A stretch of DNA of 64,000 bases from positions 122,120-186,119 of the forward strand of contig NZ_VOMB01000019.1 in NCBI RefSeq assembly GCF_019050325.1. Direction: 5' to 3'. A program made the translations under genes and the position numbers. Positions 1 to 8,523 of the stretch are shown piece by piece; the first letter of the stretch is position 1; every line of letters starts with the position of its first letter. Below the pieces are notes generated by a model. It ran no database searches, was not told the origin of the DNA, and saw nothing but the letters and a program-made list of their open reading frames with translations. This DNA is from [Mycobacterium] fortunisiensis (GTDB lineage: Bacteria > Actinomycetota > Actinomycetes > Mycobacteriales > Mycobacteriaceae).

Positions 1-2
1 CG

Positions 3-320
3 ACGTCGGTCAACGTGGTGGGCGAGCCCTACCTGAAGGCCTTGGCGATCTTGAAGAGCCAGGGTGTCAAGGCGACGTTCGGCGGCTCGTTCGGCAGCGC
101 CCTGCCGCAGGCCGAGTGCCTGGTCGACTCCCAGAAGGTCAACTCCAGCGGCAAGATGATCCTGATGCTCGACTGCAGTGAAGCCGCTGCCGAGCAGTCC
201 GCCGATTCGGCCGTGCCGGGCGGCCCGCGGGTGGGCAGCAACGGCGTGACCACCGTGACGCCCACCCCGGTGGTGCCGATCGCCGGCGCGCCGGGCGCCG
301 GTACCCCGCCGCCGGCCTGA
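3..320 (+). CDS. C-terminal part of a PASTA-like secreted/exported protein (5' end outside window)
   Basis: The reading frame is open to the left edge, so only the last 105 residues are visible and the start lies upstream. The visible part reads as one compact repeat-like domain (V-GEPYLKALAILKSQG near the edge, then a PQAECLVDSQK motif and a closing CSEA), similar in layout to PASTA-type repeats in which a Gly-hydrophobic helix is followed by a strand with conserved Ser-Gln. The tail is low-complexity, rich in Pro, Ala, Gly and Thr, as in exported mycobacterial proteins. The small secreted protein at 3173 has a comparable helix-strand pattern. PASTA assignment is inference; no enzymatic motif is visible. 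Confidence 0.5.
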   Translation, partial: TSVNVVGEPYLKALAILKSQGVKATFGGSFGSALPQAECLVDSQKVNSSGKMILMLDCSEAAAEQSADSAVPGGPRVGSNGVTTVTPTPVVPIAGAPGAGTPPPA

Positions 321-389
321 CCCGGTACCGCCGTTCCCAGGTAAATCCGTACACTACAGAGAGTTCACTCATCCCCAGGGAGGCTCTCG

Positions 390-1289
390 ATGCTGCGTCC
401 GACGCGATTCGACAACGAGATCGACCCGGGCCCGGTCCAGATCCAGGCCCGCAAGGTGCACTTCGATCTCGACGACATCCCACTGCACTGGATCCCCGGC
501 CACCCGGTGGCCTCGACCATGGTCAACCTGTTCAACGTGGTGCTGCCGATGGCCGAACACTGGTTCGTCGCGACGTTCAACGAAGCGCTGCCATATGTGC
601 GCGATCCCAAGCTCGCCGACGACATGCGGGGCTTCATCGGCCAGGAGGCCACCCACGCCGAGACCCACGATCGGGTGCTCGCGGAGTTCCTGACCGCCCA
701 CAACGTGGACTACCAACCGCTGCTGACCGCGGTGGAGCACGTGTTCACCCGGATGCTGGCGCCGACCACCTCCACCCACCCGCGTCGCCGGCTGGCCAAC
801 CTGTGTGACCGGCTCTGGCTGATCGCGGCCATCGAGCACTACACCGCGGTGCTGGGCGATTTCGTGCTGAACTGCACCTGGGAGGACTACGACGCCGATC
901 CGACGATGACCGACCTGTTCCGCTGGCACGGCAGCGAGGAGGTCGAGCACCGCAGCGTCGCCCACGATGTCGCGGTGTACTTCCAGGACAGCTACATCAG
1001 CCGGGTGCGGGCCATGTCGATCGCCGCGTCCGCGGTGTACCTGTTCTTCCAGCGCGGGTGCTGGGCGATGGTCAAGAGCGACCCGAGCCTGGACATCGGC
1101 TGGTGGCAGATGAACCGGATGCGCATCCGCGATTCCAGGCTCGGGCTGCTGCCCAAGTTCTCCCGGATGTTCGGCACCAACACCCTGACCTACTGCCGGC
1201 CGAACTTCTCGCCCGAAGAGATGGGGTCCACGGCCCAGGCGGTCGCCTATCTGGCCAGCTCTCCCGCCGCCCGGGCCGCGCACCTGTGA
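390..1289 (+). CDS. Ferritin-like diiron protein of the 'metal-dependent hydrolase' family (PF10118 type)
   Basis: 299 aa, ATG preceded by AGGGAGG at 377-383 with good spacing. The protein resembles the family named predicted metal-dependent hydrolase (COG3687/PF10118). Reading it directly, it carries E56, E86-x-x-H89, E149 and E184-x-x-H187, the E / ExxH / E / ExxH ligand set of a four-helix carboxylate-bridged diiron centre, as in desaturases and diiron oxygenases. The next gene overlaps it by 4 nt and encodes a flavin and 2Fe-2S reductase, so the pair looks like an oxygenase or desaturase with its own electron donor rather than a hydrolase. A TACACT -10-like hexamer lies at 349-354. Family is fairly sure; the redox role is inference. 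Confidence 0.8.
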   Translation: MLRPTRFDNEIDPGPVQIQARKVHFDLDDIPLHWIPGHPVASTMVNLFNVVLPMAEHWFVATFNEALPYVRDPKLADDMRGFIGQEATHAETHDRVLAEFLTAHNVDYQPLLTAVEHVFTRMLAPTTSTHPRRRLANLCDRLWLIAAIEHYTAVLGDFVLNCTWEDYDADPTMTDLFRWHGSEEVEHRSVAHDVAVYFQDSYISRVRAMSIAASAVYLFFQRGCWAMVKSDPSLDIGWWQMNRMRIRDSRLGLLPKFSRMFGTNTLTYCRPNFSPEEMGSTAQAVAYLASSPAARAAHL

Positions 1290-2416
1290 CCCGCTCAGCC
1301 ATGCCGGCGCTGTCACTGACATCCCGCTACCGTCGGCTGCCGCCGAGCCTGTCGGGCCGGTTCAAGCACGATCCGATGCTCGGCCTGGCCGAGGTCGCGA
1401 TTTCCACGATGTGGGGGGTGAGCCGCCTGGTGCGGCGGCCCAGCCCACCGCCCGAGCTGGACCGCACGATCATGCTGACCGTGACGGGCCGCCACGTGGT
1501 GGCCCACGATCAGGACGTCATCGCCCTGACCCTGGCCGCCGCGGACGGCGGCGCGCTGCCGCGGTGGCACCCCGGGGCGCACATCGACCTGCACCTGGCC
1601 AGCGGCCGGATCCGCCAGTACTCGTTGTGCGGCGACCCGGCCGTCACCGATAGCTATCGAATTGCGGTGCGGCGCATACCCGATGGCGGCGGTGGCTCCG
1701 CCGAGGTGCACGACACCCTGCAGATCGGCAGCCGGGTCGGCACCCACGGTCCACGCAACGCCTTCGCCCTCACCGTGCCCGGATACGGCTCGCCGGCCCA
1801 GCGGTTCCGTTTCATCGCCGGCGGGATCGGCATCACCCCGATCCTGCCGATGCTCGGCCTGGCCGAGCGGCTGGGGGTCGACTGGTCGATGGTGTACGCC
1901 GGGCGCAGTCGTGACAGCCTGCCGTTCCTCGACGAGCTCAACCGGTTCGGCGACCGGATCGAGGTCCGCACCGACGATGTGCACGGCCTGCCCAGTGCCG
2001 AGGACCTGCTCGGCGGCTGTCCCGACGGCACCACGGTGTACGCCTGCGGCCCGGCTCCGATGCTGACCGGCGTCCGGGCCGCGCTCGCCGGTCGTGACGA
2101 TGTGGAGCTGCACTTCGAGCGGTTCGCGGCACCGCCGGTGATCGACGGTGCCGAATTCGCCGTGACGATCGCGTCCACCGGCGAAACGGTGTCGGTCAAC
2201 GCCGACGAGACCCTGCTGGCTGCGCTGACCCGGGCCGGGGTGGCTGCTCCCTACTCGTGCCGGCAGGGGTTCTGCGGCACCTGCCGGGTGCGCGCGACAG
2301 ACGGGGCGGTGCAGCACCGCGACACCCTGCTCACCGATCCCGAGCGCGCAGCCGGGTATCTGCTGACCTGTGTGTCACGCGCGGAGGCCGGTCAGCGGTT
2401 GACGCTGGACCTCTGA
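1286..2416 (+). CDS. Ferredoxin reductase-type oxidoreductase (FAD/NAD domain plus C-terminal 2Fe-2S)
   Basis: 376 aa when begun at GTG 1286, which overlaps the upstream stop in a GTGA; ATG 1301 is an alternative five codons in. The order is: N-terminal extension, flavin-binding barrel with RQYSLCG (RxYS flavin motif), NAD-binding domain with AGGIGITPILPM, and a C-terminal plant-type ferredoxin domain with CRQGFCGTC and a later LLTC supplying the four cluster cysteines. This is the layout of phthalate dioxygenase reductase and related one-component reductases that pass electrons from NAD(P)H to an oxygenase. Its obvious partner is the diiron protein just upstream. The long open frame extending further 5' lies inside the upstream gene and was not used. 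Confidence 0.85.
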   Translation: MTRSAMPALSLTSRYRRLPPSLSGRFKHDPMLGLAEVAISTMWGVSRLVRRPSPPPELDRTIMLTVTGRHVVAHDQDVIALTLAAADGGALPRWHPGAHIDLHLASGRIRQYSLCGDPAVTDSYRIAVRRIPDGGGGSAEVHDTLQIGSRVGTHGPRNAFALTVPGYGSPAQRFRFIAGGIGITPILPMLGLAERLGVDWSMVYAGRSRDSLPFLDELNRFGDRIEVRTDDVHGLPSAEDLLGGCPDGTTVYACGPAPMLTGVRAALAGRDDVELHFERFAAPPVIDGAEFAVTIASTGETVSVNADETLLAALTRAGVAAPYSCRQGFCGTCRVRATDGAVQHRDTLLTDPERAAGYLLTCVSRAEAGQRLTLDL

Positions 2417-2420
2417 TCCG

Positions 2421-2918
2421 TCAGGCGCCGGCCGGGTTCCCCTCGCCGTAGCCGCTCAGCTCCGGGGCGGCCATCAACTGGTCGAGCAGCGGACGCTGCC
2501 CCGGCAGCAGCTTGTCGCGTGCCGCTGCCACGGAAAACCATGCCACCCGGTCGATTTCGGGAAATTCGACGAGTCGACCGGACCCTCTGGGCAGCTCCAC
2601 CATGAACGTGTTGCTGGTGGCGGTGGCCGGATCGAAATCCCCGTGCACCGCGAACACGGTGACCACCTTGCCGCCGGCCTGCCGGACCGGCGCGAGGTCG
2701 ATCCGCGGGCCGGCCGGCGGTGGCGATCCGAGTTCTTCGGCGAACTCACGCTGCGCCGCCGGCCAGGGGTCCTCGCCCACGGCGTACTCCCCTTTCGGCA
2801 CCGACCAGGCCCCGGCGTCCTTGCGGGCCCAGAACGGCCCACCCGGGTGGGCGATCAGTACCTCCACGTCGGTTCCGGCAAAGCGGTAGAGCAGTACCCC
2901 GGCACTCAGTTTGGCCAC
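2421..2918 (-). CDS. Nudix hydrolase
   Basis: 165 aa from GTG 2918, giving an N terminus VAKLSAGVLLYR typical of small Nudix proteins; the 36 codons upstream of it are Arg/Pro-rich and look non-coding. A complete Nudix box is visible: G-EYAVG-E, seven residues, then REFAEELG, matching GX5EX7REUXEEXGU. A WSVPKGEY segment precedes it, as in diadenosine polyphosphate and MutT-like hydrolases. It converges on the reductase gene with 4 nt between stop codons. Cytosolic hydrolysis of a nucleoside diphosphate linked to another group is the family reaction; the substrate cannot be read from sequence. Confidence 0.85.
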   Translation of the reverse strand: MAKLSAGVLLYRFAGTDVEVLIAHPGGPFWARKDAGAWSVPKGEYAVGEDPWPAAQREFAEELGSPPPAGPRIDLAPVRQAGGKVVTVFAVHGDFDPATATSNTFMVELPRGSGRLVEFPEIDRVAWFSVAAARDKLLPGQRPLLDQLMAAPELSGYGEGNPAGA

Positions 2919-3172
2919 GGGTGGCAGGCTACGCGGCGGCCCGGCCGCGATCCCGGTTCGGACCCCTACCCGAGTTGCTGCGCGTGACGTCCAGCGGTTC
3001 GGTGAATGTGACGCAGCCCTCGTCAAACATTTTCGTGCAGCCGGAATTTAATGTGTGAACAGCCGGTTAATCGTTAAGTAACACTTAGATGAACTAGCGA
3101 CGGCGCCCCCCGACATCCGCTGCCGGGAGCGCCGTCTGCGGCATAACAGAATCAGGAAAGAAGGCACCAAAG

Positions 3173-3472
3173 ATGATGAAGCTTGGATTTGCCACAGCAT
3201 TGGTCGGAGCAGCAGCTGCAGCGGTGATCGGGCTGGCCACGCCCGCTCAAGCCGCGCCGAGCGGACCGGGCAACGCCCAGGAGACCATCAGCGAACTACA
3301 GGCACAGGGTTACAAGGTCGTGGTGAACCACATCGGTTCCACCCCGCTGGACAAGGCCTCGGTGGTGGCGGTACGCCCCGGGCAGACGTTCACCCGGACC
3401 GATTCCGGCAACCCCGGTGACAGCTTCGAGACCCAGGTTGTCGCCAAGACCGTTTACGTAGACGTGAAGTAA
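3173..3472 (+). CDS. Small secreted mycobacterial protein of unknown function
   Basis: 99 aa starting ATG ATG; either Met may initiate, with AGAAAGAAGG just upstream. Residues 1-28 form a Sec signal peptide (Lys, long Ala/Val/Gly core, ending TPAQAA), so the mature protein is about 71 residues. The mature part begins PSGPGNAQETISELQAQGYKV, a helix followed by strands, resembling half of a PASTA-like domain and the domain at the left edge of the window. No cysteines and no catalytic motif are visible. It is followed by a strong terminator, so it is probably a single-gene unit. The 254-nt gap upstream is AT-rich for this genome near 3050-3090 and probably holds its promoter. Confidence 0.75.
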   Translation: MMKLGFATALVGAAAAAVIGLATPAQAAPSGPGNAQETISELQAQGYKVVVNHIGSTPLDKASVVAVRPGQTFTRTDSGNPGDSFETQVVAKTVYVDVK

Positions 3473-3494
3473 GTCTGAATTTCGACGAAACCTC

Positions 3495-3528
3495 AACGAG
3501 GGGCGCCCTTTTCGGGGGCCCCTTCGTT
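3495..3528 (+). terminator. Hairpin terminator after the small secreted protein gene
   Basis: AACGAGGGGC pairs with GCCCCTTCGTT (one bulged base) around a short T-rich loop. It sits 22 nt after the stop at 3472. No long U-tract follows, as is common for mycobacterial terminators. Confidence 0.6.
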
Positions 3529-3574
3529 GTGTCCGGGCGCCGTGGCCGGGCCGGCCGGCACTAGAGTCGCCGGA

Positions 3575-4345
3575 GTGCGACGTTTCACCCGGTATGTCGC
3601 CCTCGGCGACAGCCAGACCGAGGGACTGTGGGATGGCGACGACACCGCCGGCCTGACGGGTTTCGCCGACCGGCTCGCGGCCCGCCTCGACGGGCTGCAC
3701 CCCGGTTTGAGCTACGCCAACCTGGCCGTGCGCGGCCACCGCATCGGCGATGTACTGACCACCCAGCTGCCCACCGCCCTGGCGATGTACCCCGACCTGG
3801 TGACCGTGTGCATCGGCATGAACGATGTGACCCGGCCCGGGCGTTCCTTCGATCGCGCGCTGCGTGACCTCGACACCGTCTACCGAGCGCTGGCGGCATC
3901 CGGTGCCACCGTCGTCACCACGACGTTCCCCGACATCACCCGGATCCTGCCGGTGGGCCGGCTGCTGGGCAGACGGGTGGTCGAGATCAACTCCACGATC
4001 AGCACCGCTGCCGACCGATACGGATTTCGCCTGGTCGACCTGTACTCGGCCGCATCGATGTGCGAGCCGCAGACCTGGAGTGCCGATCGGGTGCACGGTT
4101 CGGCCCGGGGCCACGAACTGTTCGCGGCCGCGGCGGCCGAAGCTCTCGAATTGCCGGGCAGCGATCATGCCTGGACGCTCGCCGGGCACCGATCCGAGGC
4201 CCAGTCGTTTCGGTCCCGGGCCCACTCACAGCTCTTGTGGACTCGGCACATGTTGATGCCGTGGCTGTGGCGGCACCTGCGCGGCCGGGACGCCGGCGCC
4301 GGCCGTGCCCCGCGGCGACCGGTACTGACGCCACTGAGCGGCTAA
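3575..4345 (+). CDS. SGNH/GDSL-family hydrolase (esterase/lipase-like)
   Basis: 256 aa from GTG 3575 (VRRFTRYVALGDSQTEG); the frame is open further upstream but that part overlaps the terminator. Block I is GDSQTEG with the nucleophile Ser; block III is GMND with the oxyanion-hole Asn; block V is DRVHGSARGH with the catalytic Asp and His. No signal peptide is seen, so the enzyme is probably cytosolic. The family hydrolyses carboxylic esters, including acyl groups on lipids and sugars; the substrate is unknown. The C-terminal 60 residues are Arg-rich and outside the conserved fold. Confidence 0.85.
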   Translation: MRRFTRYVALGDSQTEGLWDGDDTAGLTGFADRLAARLDGLHPGLSYANLAVRGHRIGDVLTTQLPTALAMYPDLVTVCIGMNDVTRPGRSFDRALRDLDTVYRALAASGATVVTTTFPDITRILPVGRLLGRRVVEINSTISTAADRYGFRLVDLYSAASMCEPQTWSADRVHGSARGHELFAAAAAEALELPGSDHAWTLAGHRSEAQSFRSRAHSQLLWTRHMLMPWLWRHLRGRDAGAGRAPRRPVLTPLSG

Positions 4346-4351
4346 AGCGTG

Positions 4352-4915
4352 TCAGATACCGGTCCAGGCCGAATCAAGCTCCTTGGCGACGTCGATCACC
4401 TTGGCCTGTTCGGCCCCGGGGCTGTCGATCTCACCGGCCACGTGTGCGGCGATGAACCGTTTGATCTCGGCGTCGACACCGGCCAGGATGCGCAGCACCT
4501 CGCCGCGGAGCGACTTGGAGGTGACGTGGATCGAGATGTCGGCCGGCCGCGGCTTCTTGACATCGAGGATCAACAGCAGGGGTTCGGCGGCCAAAGCCGA
4601 GGCGCGCAAGGCGATTTCGCCGAACACCAGGAACTTGGGCCGGTCGATGCGCAGGTCGATCATCAATTCGATCTCCAGCGGTATCCGGATGGAGAACGTG
4701 ATGGTGTCGCCGACGATGCGGCTGACCCGGGGCTTTTGGATCTTCACCCGCGCGGTGACCTTGGCAATCTTGCCCGGCCCCTGGGCGATGGGCCCGAGTT
4801 CGAACGCGTCACCGGCGATGGACCCGATGGCGTCACCGACCCGGTCCTCGGAGACGGCCACCTCGAAGAACCGGCGGCCGAATTCCTCGTAGGTGATGTA
4901 AGCGTGGTCAGCCAT
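4352..4915 (-). CDS. Conserved mycobacterial hypothetical protein
   Basis: 187 aa beginning MADHAYITYEEFGRRFFEVAVS. No signal peptide or membrane segment. The middle alternates short hydrophobic strands (ITFSIRIPLEIELMIDLRID, then FLVFGEIALRASALAAEPLLLILDV), suggesting a beta-rich fold of the kind that binds a hydrophobic ligand, and it ends in a helix with DVAKELDSAW. I recognise the pattern from other uncharacterised mycobacterial proteins but cannot assign a function. It is followed downstream by the converging SGNH gene (6 nt between ends) and preceded by the NTF2-like gene on the same strand, 69 nt away. Confidence 0.65.
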   Translation of the reverse strand: MADHAYITYEEFGRRFFEVAVSEDRVGDAIGSIAGDAFELGPIAQGPGKIAKVTARVKIQKPRVSRIVGDTITFSIRIPLEIELMIDLRIDRPKFLVFGEIALRASALAAEPLLLILDVKKPRPADISIHVTSKSLRGEVLRILAGVDAEIKRFIAAHVAGEIDSPGAEQAKVIDVAKELDSAWTGI

Positions 4916-4984
4916 GATCCTTCTACGGTCTCATGACAGCGCCTGCAGCCGGCGCAGCCGGGCCGGTGGGACGGGTCACGTCGG

Positions 4985-5785
4985 TCACGGCGTGTCGGCG
5001 AAATACCGCAGGCGGGTGATCGCCAGCGGCCGGACGGTGACGTCGGCGATCACCACTGCCCGGCGGCCGTTCGTGTCCAGCCCGGCCACCAGCCCCGGGC
5101 CGGATGCGATCAGCTTGCGCCAGGTGCCGCCCGCGGTGTGTTCCACCAGCCCGGCGGTGCTGAGCGGCTCGGCGTCGCCCGAGCACACGGCGGTGTCGGT
5201 GCCGAGCCGTCGTTGCACCGCGACCACGTCGCCCGCGCACAGGTCATCGAGCAGGCCGGTGACCAGGCGCCGACCGGACTGCCCCGGGCCGGCCAGCCCC
5301 TTGGCAAACCCCAGCGCGCCCATCGGGCCCTGGTTGCGCAGCAGTGCCGCGGCCAGGCGCAGGCCCACCGGCAGGGCACCGGCGCCGGCTCGGGCGAACT
5401 GCCCGATCATCGACGGCAACTCCCAGTACGCCTGCAGTTCGGCGATCGCCGGTCCGGCCGGTCCGGGGGTGACCGCGTAGCGCAGATAGGCCGGAATGCG
5501 CATGGTGACCGATGGACTCATGGCGACCTCGAGCGCCAGGTCCCGGATCACGGTGGACCCGGCGACGATGTCGACGTCGCGGTGGAAGGTGATGTCGCGC
5601 GGGGCGATGAAGGTGTCGTAGAACCGCTCGATCTGGGCCGGTCCGCGGTGTGGACGCGACCCCACCGGGTCCTCGACACTTCCGCCGGCAGCGAACAATC
5701 CCACCCATCCCTGACGGTCGTGTGTCGCCGCTGCCTGCGGTGACAGCTCGACGGTGGCTAGCAGGTCGTCCCGTGTGAAGGCCAT
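4985..5785 (-). CDS. NTF2/SnoaL-like (ketosteroid isomerase-fold) protein
   Basis: 266 aa, ATG start with the divergent gene on the other side. The N-terminal half has the cone-fold pattern: an opening helix (AAATHDRQGWVGLFAAGGSVEDPVG) where Trp and Asp line the pocket, followed by a second helix (IERFYDTFI) and antiparallel strands. Residues about 115-180 contain two hydrophobic helices, and a second NTF2-like half follows (LLDDLCAGDVVAVQRRLG), so it may be a tandem fusion of two cones. Members are isomerases, dehydratases or ligand binders in steroid and polyketide metabolism. No substrate can be given. Confidence 0.7.
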   Translation of the reverse strand: MAFTRDDLLATVELSPQAAATHDRQGWVGLFAAGGSVEDPVGSRPHRGPAQIERFYDTFIAPRDITFHRDVDIVAGSTVIRDLALEVAMSPSVTMRIPAYLRYAVTPGPAGPAIAELQAYWELPSMIGQFARAGAGALPVGLRLAAALLRNQGPMGALGFAKGLAGPGQSGRRLVTGLLDDLCAGDVVAVQRRLGTDTAVCSGDAEPLSTAGLVEHTAGGTWRKLIASGPGLVAGLDTNGRRAVVIADVTVRPLAITRLRYFADTP

Positions 5786-5872
5786 ATGGTTCGTTTACCA
5801 TTCCGCCCGCCGTCAGGTGCGCGCACACTGGTGTTTGGCACATGGGATGCCCACACGATCGAGGAGAGCGTC

Positions 5873-6238
5873 ATGAGTGGCAGTGGACCGTTCGGGTTCG
5901 ATCCCGAGGATTTAGACCGCGTCGCCCGCGAGGCTCTGGACGGGTTGGGCCGGTTCCTCAACAATCCCGGCCAAGGCGTCGGCTGGGCGGGCCTGCTCGA
6001 CGAGGTGAGCAGATTCTCGCGCCCGCGGACCGAACCGGAGACCACCGGGGAGGCCGGTGACGGGGTGTGGGCGATCTACACCGTCGACGAGGCCGGCGGC
6101 GCCCACATCGAGCAGGTGTACCCCAACGAGCTCGAAGCCCTGCGGGCCAACGCCGGTAACACCGACCCCGGCCGCCGGGTGCGGTTCCTGCCGTACGGCA
6201 TTGCGGTGAGCGTGCTCGACACCGATACCGGCGAGTAA
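5873..6238 (+). CDS. Conserved hypothetical protein
   Basis: 121 aa from ATG 5873, chosen because GAGGAGA lies at 5861-5867; the open frame back to 5786 lacks such a site. The N-terminal 45 residues are helical (DPEDLDRVAREALDGLGRFL), the C-terminal 60 form a beta-rich module (VWAIYTVDEAGGAHIEQVYPNELEALRAN, then RRVRFLPYGIAVSVLD) of a kind seen in several short actinobacterial proteins of unknown role. No signal peptide. It is divergent from the NTF2-like gene; the shared region is about 87 nt. Confidence 0.65.
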   Translation: MSGSGPFGFDPEDLDRVAREALDGLGRFLNNPGQGVGWAGLLDEVSRFSRPRTEPETTGEAGDGVWAIYTVDEAGGAHIEQVYPNELEALRANAGNTDPGRRVRFLPYGIAVSVLDTDTGE

Positions 6239-6340
6239 CAAACGGGCCCGAATGTCGACTGCCCGGCGCGGCGACCGGCTAGGCTCATGCCCCAAAGTCA
6301 ATGAACTGGCCGGCGCGGCCGGCGATGCTGAGGGTGGAAC

Positions 6341-6778
6341 ATGATTCGCGAGTTCTTCGGTGCAACGGCGGTCGCGGCGGCGGCACTGGCAACAGCGCTC
6401 TCGGCGGCGCCGGGTGCGGTGGCCGACGACAACACCAACATGTATCCCGACAATCCGGGCCGCTACCCCACCGATGTCCCGGGCATGAGCTACGAGGCCT
6501 CCAATGGGGCGCCGTGCTACAGCTGGGAGCGCAACGTGTTCGGCCGCGGACCGGGCGGTACAGCGATGCAATGCCGGTGGATCCCCAACCAGTGGCCGCC
6601 GGTTTACACCGGCTTCTGGACGTACGCCTACCCGCTGCACGGAGTGCAGGAGATCGGCTCACCATGCCCGGGGCCGCAAGCCGCGGCGCAATCCCCCGAC
6701 GGCCGGCCGATGCTGTGCCTCGGCGCGCAGGGGTGGCAGCCGGGTGTGCTGACCGGCGACGGCTTCTTTCCGTCCTGA
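6341..6778 (+). CDS. Secreted protein with four conserved cysteines, function unknown
   Basis: 145 aa. Residues 1-28 form a Sec signal peptide (MIREFFG then an Ala-rich core ending GAVAD). The mature protein starts DDNTNMYPDNPGRYPTD and is rich in Pro, Gly, Trp and Tyr. Four cysteines (in GAPCYSW, AMQCRW, GSPCPG and PMLCLG) could make two disulfides in the oxidising cell envelope. This type of short Cys-containing exported protein is common in mycobacteria and has no known activity. A GAGGGTGG site lies at 6330-6337 before the ATG. Confidence 0.7.
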   Translation: MIREFFGATAVAAAALATALSAAPGAVADDNTNMYPDNPGRYPTDVPGMSYEASNGAPCYSWERNVFGRGPGGTAMQCRWIPNQWPPVYTGFWTYAYPLHGVQEIGSPCPGPQAAAQSPDGRPMLCLGAQGWQPGVLTGDGFFPS

Positions 6779-6834
6779 GCCCCGGGTCACACATCCCCGG
6801 CCATACAGGCGAGTGATACGTGTATGGTCGTGGC

Positions 6835-8487
6835 GTGAAATTCGACCTGTCCACGGTGTTCTCGACGGTGGCCGCGGCCGTCGGCGATCAGACGTTCCTG
6901 GTGTGGCGGGACCGCCGGTTGAGCTACCGCGAGTTCGATGCCCGCGTCGACGGCTTCGCCCACTACCTGGTCTCGGCCGGTCTGGGTGTGCACACCGAGC
7001 GTGACAGCCTGGCCGGACACGAATCGGGCCAGGACCACCTCGGCATCTACCTGCGCAACGGCAACGAGTACCTCGAGTCGATGATCGGCAGCTACCGGGC
7101 CCGGGTGGCGCCGTTCAACGTCAGCTACCGGTATGTGGAGGAGGAACTCCTCTACCTGCTGACCGATTCGAATGCCCGCGCCGTGATCTACAACGCCGAG
7201 TTCGCCCCGCGGGTGGCCGCGATCCGCGACCGGTTGCCGAATCTGCAGGTGCTGATCCAGGTCGCCGACGAATCCGGCAACGACCTGCTGCCGGGCGCGG
7301 TGGACTACGACACCATCCTGAAAACCCCTGCGCCACAGGCCGGTATGCCCACCCCGTCCGGTGACGACCTGTACATCCTCTACACCGGCGGGACCACCGG
7401 CATGCCCAAGGGTGTGCTGTGGCGCCAGCACGACATCTTCCTGTCCTCGATGGGCGGCCGGCCGTTCGGCAGCGACACCTTCATCGGCTCCTACGACGAA
7501 CTCGCCGAGCGGGCCGGGGCCGCCGGTGGCGGGTTGTCGATGTTGATGATTCCGCCGTTCATGCACGGTGCCGCGCAGTGGGCCGCCTACAACGCCGTCA
7601 CCATGGGCGGAAAGCTCGTCATCCCTGACGACGTGGTCCGGATGCAGCCGGACAACGTGCTGCGGCTCGCCGAACGCGAACGGGTGCTGAGCATCCCGGT
7701 GGTCGGCGACGCGATCGCCCGGCCCCTGATCGACGAGATCGAGAAGGGTGATTACGACCTGTCCGGCCTGTTCACGATCAGCAACGGCGGCGCGCCGCTG
7801 TCGCCCACCGTGCGGGGCCGGATCCTGGCCGCCCTGCCGCACCTGACGCTGCTCGACGCGGTCGGCGCCTCGGAGTCCGGGGCCCAGATGAGCACCTATT
7901 CCACCGCAGGCGGCGAAACCGAGGCCGCGACCTTCAACGCCCAGTCCGACACCGCGGTGGTCGCCGAGGACCTGTCCCGGGTGCTCGGCCCCGGCGATGG
8001 CGGCGGCTGGCTGGCCCGCCGGGACCTGATCCCGCTGGGCTACCTGGGCGACGCGGCCAAGACCGCCCGCACCTTCCCCACCATCGACGGGGTGCGCTGG
8101 TCGGTTCCGGGTGACCGGGCGAATGTCTTGGCAGACGGTCGAATTCAGCTGCTGGGCCGGGATTCTGTCACCGTCAACTCCGGCGGCGAGAAGATCTTCG
8201 TCGAGGAGGTCGAGCGGGCCATCGCCGCGCATCCCGCCGTGTACGACGTGGTGGTGGTCGGCCGCCCGTCGGAGCGGTGGGGCAACGAGGTGGTGGCGGT
8301 GGTGCAGTTCGCCGAGGGCACCTCGGCCACCGACGAGGAGCTCGTGGCGGTGTGTCAGGGCTCGATCGCCCGCTACAAGATTCCCAAGGCCTTCATCCGG
8401 TCGCCGCAGATCGTGCGCTCCCCGGCGGGCAAGGCCGATTACCGCTGGGCGAAGTCGGTGGCCATCGAGCACGCCGAGGCGCTCTAG
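6835..8487 (+). CDS. Acyl-CoA synthetase, FadD19-like (ANL superfamily)
   Basis: 550 aa. The P-loop YTGGTTGMPKGV (A3 motif), a GASESG acceptor region, the GDRANVLADGRIQLLGRDS hinge segment and the C-terminal Lys in SPAGKADYRWAK are all present. The sequence tracks the FadD19 type used for steroid side-chain acids in mycobacteria, including RYVEEELLYLL and the YRWAK end, but it differs enough that I do not transfer the symbol. It activates a carboxylic acid to an AMP ester and then a CoA thioester. Start: GTG 6835 is preferred over GTG 6820 because TATGGT (6823-6828) is a good -10 box that would give a leaderless transcript starting there. Confidence 0.85.
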   Translation: MKFDLSTVFSTVAAAVGDQTFLVWRDRRLSYREFDARVDGFAHYLVSAGLGVHTERDSLAGHESGQDHLGIYLRNGNEYLESMIGSYRARVAPFNVSYRYVEEELLYLLTDSNARAVIYNAEFAPRVAAIRDRLPNLQVLIQVADESGNDLLPGAVDYDTILKTPAPQAGMPTPSGDDLYILYTGGTTGMPKGVLWRQHDIFLSSMGGRPFGSDTFIGSYDELAERAGAAGGGLSMLMIPPFMHGAAQWAAYNAVTMGGKLVIPDDVVRMQPDNVLRLAERERVLSIPVVGDAIARPLIDEIEKGDYDLSGLFTISNGGAPLSPTVRGRILAALPHLTLLDAVGASESGAQMSTYSTAGGETEAATFNAQSDTAVVAEDLSRVLGPGDGGGWLARRDLIPLGYLGDAAKTARTFPTIDGVRWSVPGDRANVLADGRIQLLGRDSVTVNSGGEKIFVEEVERAIAAHPAVYDVVVVGRPSERWGNEVVAVVQFAEGTSATDEELVAVCQGSIARYKIPKAFIRSPQIVRSPAGKADYRWAKSVAIEHAEAL

Positions 8488-8523
8488 GTCCCTTGCGCGA
8501 GCGGAGAAGCGTTGGGCCTCAGT

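Noticed and set aside
369..1322. 317-codon open frame on the minus strand
   Set aside because: It is antisense to the diiron protein gene, has no ribosome site and reads as Pro/Gly/Arg/His-rich noise common in GC-rich DNA.
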